Source of the DNA: Chrysochromulina parva
Taxonomy: Eukaryota > Haptophyta > Prymnesiales > Chrysochromulinaceae
DNA: 18,079 nt
Assembly (NCBI GenBank): GCA_002887195.1
Contig: PJAB01001026.1
Span: 1-18,079 of the forward strand
Direction: 5' to 3'
The position numbers and the translations under genes are program-made. The notes below the pieces were generated by a model. It did no database searches, had not been told where the DNA came from, and was given only the letters and a program-made list of their open reading frames with translations. Position 1 is the stretch's first letter. Every line of letters begins with the position of its first letter. This document shows positions 15,431 through 18,079 of the stretch, piece after piece.

Positions 15431-15869
15431 AGCTGAGTTCGTCGCACAATCTCTCCGAAAGTTCTGGGTCTAATGATCGGAGGTGCTGGTTCCATCGCTC
15501 GATCGCCTGCGAAGATGACCCAGGCTCATCGTCATCTACTGGTACGCGGCCCACTGGAGCGCGGGGTGTCCGCGCTCGCTGCTTGAGTCGGGGACTGGGC
15601 TCATTTGACAAAGTCTCACGCATCTTGGCAACAGCGGCGTTGTTTGTGACGTCCGCGCTTGCGCGGGGCGTCCGCGTCTGCTCAACCTTTCCCACGCCCC
15701 CCGCGCCGCCGCGAGCTTCCCACCCCGCCATCGAGCGAGGGATTGGCGTGCGTGGAGGCGCCGGCTCGATGAAGGTAATCACGTCGGAGAAGGAGACGCG
15801 CTTCCTGCCAAGGGCTACGTCCGCTTGACGACGGGCAACTTCCGCTGTCCGAGCAAATAAGGCCATCAT
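14868..15869 (-). CDS. Disordered protein with an RVSF PP1-docking motif and RTPR repeats
   Basis: 333 residues from the upstream of two adjacent ATGs (15869, A at -3). No folded domain is recognised. Near the N-terminus GRKRVSFSDVITFIEP (21-36) contains K-R-V-S-F (23-27), a textbook RVxF docking motif for protein phosphatase 1 preceded by basic residues, as in many PP1 regulatory subunits. The rest is Ser/Pro/Ala/Arg-rich with four RTPR motifs (TRTPRAS, ARTPRAP, GRTPRAK, ARTPRHP) that look like proline-directed kinase sites. There is one more ordered piece, AIERWNQHLRSLDPELSERLCDEL, and a Ser8-Ala5 tract from a (TCA)n(GCA)n microsatellite. The C-terminal third is low-complexity with many Gly and Tyr. 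A PP1-targeting role is inferred from the short motif alone. Convergent with the EGLN-like gene. Confidence 0.75.
15392..15432. repeat. Mixed (GCT)n(GAT)n trinucleotide microsatellite
   Basis: Runs of gct then gat on the plus strand, read on the minus strand as TCA and GCA codons giving poly-Ser and poly-Ala in the PP1-docking protein. Length is probably variable between strains. Confidence 0.9.
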
Positions 15870-16445
15870 GGTCGGTCACGGCACGGGAGCGCACGAAGAC
15901 TGTGCACTTTGTTTTGGACGAATTCGTTTTGCAAAGATGCAAACTTCTCACGTTCCCGGCTCCTGTTCAAAAACACCGGGGGGAGCCGGACACACGAGAC
16001 CCGGTAAAAAGACACCGGGGGGAGCCGGGACACACACGGGACACAAGACCCGGTACCTGTAAAAAAACACCGGGGGAGCCTGGACACGGGACACACACGG
16101 GGCGCACGGACGCACACGGGCACACTGATCACACAGACGAACCTCACAACCATCCCAACCCACCAACGCACCCGCACGGAATCGCACGCACGACGACCGA
16201 AACCGCTCACGTGCCGGTACGACGAGCGCTTCTGTATTCTGATCCCGTGTGTCATCACAGGTGACAGGTCCCGCGGCGCCTCGTGTCACCTCACGTGCCT
16301 AGAGCTCTTCTAAAGTTCTTATACAGTTATACTTCGATGCAGCTCTACGATGAAAAATGATTTGCGACCCCACTGATGTGACCGGTACGTACGTCTCTCA
16401 GCTCCTCACCAGAGAATAAAGGCAGTGATCAATGTTATTCGTACG
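15870..16445. other. Intergenic region upstream of the PP1-docking gene and 3' of the secreted hydrolase
   Basis: 576 bp between two minus-strand genes. Its first part, the likely promoter side of the PP1-docking gene, holds the imperfect ~36-55-bp repeats and a CACACGG-rich stretch to about 16130. The remainder (16131-16445) is less repetitive, becomes AT-richer after 16310, and should contain the 3' UTR of the secreted hydrolase. An 8-bp inverted repeat AGGTGACA (16259-16266) / TGTCACCT (16284-16291) could form a hairpin. Confidence 0.55.
15969..16110. repeat. Three imperfect tandem units (A-run, caccgggg, agcc, acacacgg, cccggt)
   Basis: Units begin at 15969, 16006 and 16061. Each starts with five to seven A, then (a/g)acaccggggg and gagcc, followed by acac/ggg-rich sequence. 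The first two end in gacccggt. Unit lengths differ (37 bp, 55 bp, 40 bp or more) through expansion of the acacacggg part, like a decaying minisatellite. Confidence 0.85.
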
Positions 16446-17690
16446 TCAACGGCCGCTGCCGACAAGGAAGAACCGGCGCACCGCAGGCGCCGTTCTCGCC
16501 GCCGTCGCCTCGCTGTCTCGATTGCGCAAGAAGACGTCGAAATCGAGCACGAAGAGCCCCAAGGCCTGGGCGAGCGGTAGCAGGGGCGCCAGGAGGGAGA
16601 CAAGCGCATTGTTGGACGCGCTCCACAGGAAAGAGATGTGGCACGGCAGCGGTGGCGACGAGGGCGCGGCCAGCGGCTCCTCCGACGCGACCGCCACGGC
16701 ACCCCTGGCGCCTCTGGTGAGGAGCCTCTGGGCGCGAAGATCATCCCGGGCGCGCTCAAGCTCGGACCTCTCGGATGCCTCAGGCGCGCTGAAGATAAAG
16801 GCGCCGCGCCTCGGGTTCGCGTTCGCGCGAGGAGTCGCGTAGGCGTCGTCGAGGCTGCGGAAGAGCTTCGTCTTGGTGCCTGCGCGAGCCTCGGCCGCAA
16901 GAATCTGACGTAGGCTGAACTGCTGGAAGCGATTGCAGCCATCGCCGTCGCTCGCGATCAGGAAGACGGGGTCCGAAGTCTCGACGCCGCCCCGATAGCC
17001 ACAGAGGCCGAGACGTCCCAAGGGGAAGCTGCCACGCTGGTAGAGCGCGGATCCGGCGCCGGCCGAGTGGCCGAAGATGCCCCATCGTCGCGCCTGGCTG
17101 CCAAAGAGCTCGCGCGAAGCGGCGATGATCTCCTCGCGAGTGATGCCGCTCTCGGGCGGCTTGTAGCTCGCCGCGAGGGATTCTGGCATCTCGGGCGCAC
17201 ACACAAGGAAGCCGTCACTCGCGAGCGCCTCGCATATGTGCGCGCAGTCGTACGCCGAGCCGAGGAACCCGTGCGCGAAGATGATGGCGTCGCCTTGCCG
17301 TGCAGCGCAGCTTGTGGGCAGGCCGTCCAGTGGAGCTGTGCCACACGGCAACGGGAGGTTGACACGCGGTAGCCAAGAGAGCCAGCCGACGCGAAGCCGT
17401 GCGGCAATGCGGCCGATGTCAACGGCGTACGGATATTCCGTGGCCGAAGACGCATCAGCGCCTGCTAGAGCGGCCGGCGTCCAGCAAGCCACGGGCACCG
17501 ACGCACCGGAAATGTTCAAGGACCGCAAAGAAAAGCGCACCGAGGGTTGTGTTTCAATGAACGCCATTGCCGTCGGTGCAGGGAAGCGTTGTCTGGCGGT
17601 GAGGGCCGAGGTGAGCGAGAACAGTGATCGTCGGGGTATCGCAGCGGCGGCAGCACCAGGAAGGAGCAAGAATATCGCTGTGGAGAACAT
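16446..17690 (-). CDS. Secreted alpha/beta-hydrolase (PAF-acetylhydrolase/chlorophyllase-like)
   Basis: 414 residues, starting at the first in-frame ATG (17690). The N-terminus MFSTAIFLLLPGAAAAAIPR looks like a signal peptide cleaved in the Ala run, so the protein should enter the secretory pathway. A plastid route is possible, but no typical bipartite Phe follows. Seen here: the oxyanion-side strand AIIFAHGFLGSAYD (135-148), ASDGFLVCAPEMPESLAASY (157-176), the nucleophile elbow GHSAG with S209, a probable acid in IASDGDGCNR (D248 or D250) and a probable His at H351 in PCHISFLW. The triad is therefore complete. The HGF...ASDGFLV...P layout resembles plasma-type PAF acetylhydrolases and chlorophyllases, which hydrolyse ester bonds in lipids or chlorophyll; which applies cannot be decided here. 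The C-terminal LLAPLLPLAQALGLFVLDFD is a conserved-looking helix-strand end. Head-to-head with the right-edge gene. Confidence 0.85.
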   Translation of the reverse strand: MFSTAIFLLLPGAAAAAIPRRSLFSLTSALTARQRFPAPTAMAFIETQPSVRFSLRSLNISGASVPVACWTPAALAGADASSATEYPYAVDIGRIAARLRVGWLSWLPRVNLPLPCGTAPLDGLPTSCAARQGDAIIFAHGFLGSAYDCAHICEALASDGFLVCAPEMPESLAASYKPPESGITREEIIAASRELFGSQARRWGIFGHSAGAGSALYQRGSFPLGRLGLCGYRGGVETSDPVFLIASDGDGCNRFQQFSLRQILAAEARAGTKTKLFRSLDDAYATPRANANPRRGAFIFSAPEASERSELERARDDLRAQRLLTRGARGAVAVASEEPLAAPSSPPLPCHISFLWSASNNALVSLLAPLLPLAQALGLFVLDFDVFLRNRDSEATAARTAPAVRRFFLVGSGR

Positions 17691-17883
17691 GTCTGTTTGG
17701 ACTGTGGGCCCTGTTCACAGCGGTACCCGCCATGGTGTGAATGTGTGCGTGTGAATGTGAATGTGTGTCTGTGTGAATTCTCACGTAAGCATCATAAGAA
17801 GAAAGCCCGTCTCAGTGCCATTTTTTTCATGGCATGAAATTAAAATGAATACACGGCGCCTTCTTTTTCTCTTTTTAATTATC
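17691..17883. promoter_or_regulatory. Divergent promoter region between the secreted hydrolase and right-edge gene
   Basis: 193 bp that are AT-richer than the flanking genes. It contains a GTGTGAATG-type microsatellite (17735-17778), a TGCCAT/ATGGCA inverted repeat with a T-rich loop (about 17815-17833), and a pyrimidine-rich run ccttctttttctcttttt just before the ATG at 17884. No sharp TATA box. Confidence 0.45.
17735..17778. repeat. GTGTGAATG-type short tandem repeat
   Basis: Imperfect gtgtgaatg / gtgtgcgtg / gtgtgtctg units in tandem. It lies 45-90 bp upstream of the secreted-hydrolase ATG and about 105-150 bp upstream of the right-edge gene. Confidence 0.85.
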
Positions 17884-18079
17884 ATGTTTTCCTTCCGTCC
17901 GTCCAGGAGCACGGGAAAGCCTGCAGGGAAAGCCCATTTTGTCGCTCACTCTGCCTGTAACAGCACGAGGATGAGCGGAGCCCTCTCCGACGTCAGCCTT
18001 CCCGCCGCCGGAGCTATTGACGGCAGCGTTCCCGCCGCTGGCATCATCCCCGCTGACAACCCGCCCGCGCGGAACCAAG
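17884..18079 (+). CDS. Probable N-terminus of an unknown gene running off the right edge
   Basis: A plus-strand frame opens with ATG at 17884 (A at -3) and stays open for 65 codons to the window end; a second ATG at 17971 also has A at -3. The peptide begins MFSFRPSRSTGKPAGKAHF and includes a short internal repeat, SLPAAGAIDGSVPAAGIIPAD. There are too few residues to recognise a family. A basic, Ser-rich start without a clear hydrophobic core would fit an organelle-targeting peptide or a disordered N-terminus, but this is a guess. Support comes from the open frame, the divergent 193-bp spacing to the hydrolase gene, and the change from AT-richer to coding-like composition at the ATG. Confidence 0.35.
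   Translation, partial: MFSFRPSRSTGKPAGKAHFVAHSACNSTRMSGALSDVSLPAAGAIDGSVPAAGIIPADNPPARNQ

Noticed and set aside
16415..16420. AATAAA polyadenylation signal
   Set aside because: It is on the plus strand, while both flanking genes are on the minus strand and no plus-strand gene ends here.
17999..18036. Two TTCCCGCC (E2F-like) sites 30 bp apart
   Set aside because: They fall in the probable right-edge coding frame and arise from a repeated PAAG peptide, so coding repetition explains them better than regulation.
1..18079. CRISPR arrays, tRNA or rRNA genes, transposases, viral genes
   Set aside because: No spaced repeat array, no cloverleaf or rRNA core, and no transposase, integrase or viral protein motif was seen on either strand.

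Overview
The window looks like nuclear DNA from a compact, GC-rich unicellular alga. I favour a haptophyte-type alga (for example a pavlovophyte), but a pelagophyte, dinoflagellate-related alga or prasinophyte cannot be excluded. It is eukaryotic because it carries an SSU-processome WD40 protein (UTP4/cirhin) and a HIF-prolyl-hydroxylase-like oxygenase. Genes sit singly on both strands with no operons, and there are MORN, LRR and EF-hand proteins typical of algal genomes. Nearly every gene reads as one uninterrupted frame, so introns are absent or rare. Sampled coding rows reach about 75% GC; the 11.0-13.1 kb stretch is clearly lower (about 53% in a sampled row).

Layout from left to right: (1) 1-246, minus: a gene running off the left edge, apparently a secreted proline-rich protein whose (CCG)n codons form the CGG microsatellite. 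(2) 993-4016, minus: a 1007-residue, low-complexity protein with two predicted membrane segments and a C-terminal TPVRRS motif, of unknown function. (3) 4383-6860, minus: UTP4/cirhin, a ribosome-biogenesis factor and the most secure call with item 6. (4) 7000-11010, plus: a 1336-residue protein joining an algal N-terminal domain, a degenerate EF-hand pair, leucine-rich repeats, MORN repeats and a charged helical tail. (5) 11614-13090, minus: an EF-hand plus alpha/beta-hydrolase-like protein broken by a frameshift inside the first EF-hand loop. (6) 13332-14468, plus: an EGLN/PHD-type prolyl hydroxylase. (7) 14868-15869, minus: a disordered protein with an RVSF protein phosphatase 1 docking motif and RTPR repeats. 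(8) 16446-17690, minus: a secreted alpha/beta-hydrolase with a GHSAG elbow. (9) 17884-18079, plus: a probable gene start running off the right edge.

The genes form three head-to-head pairs with short shared promoter regions (UTP4/LRR-MORN, EF-hand hydrolase/EGLN, hydrolase/right-edge gene) and two tail-to-tail junctions. Nothing indicates a single pathway; this reads as ordinary gene-dense nuclear DNA. The points most worth following are the LRR-MORN fusion, the EF-hand frameshift, the Cys-bearing insertion in the oxygenase, the PP1-docking protein, the two edge genes, a G-quadruplex-capable block between convergent genes, and several short tandem duplications, one of which copies a stop codon.
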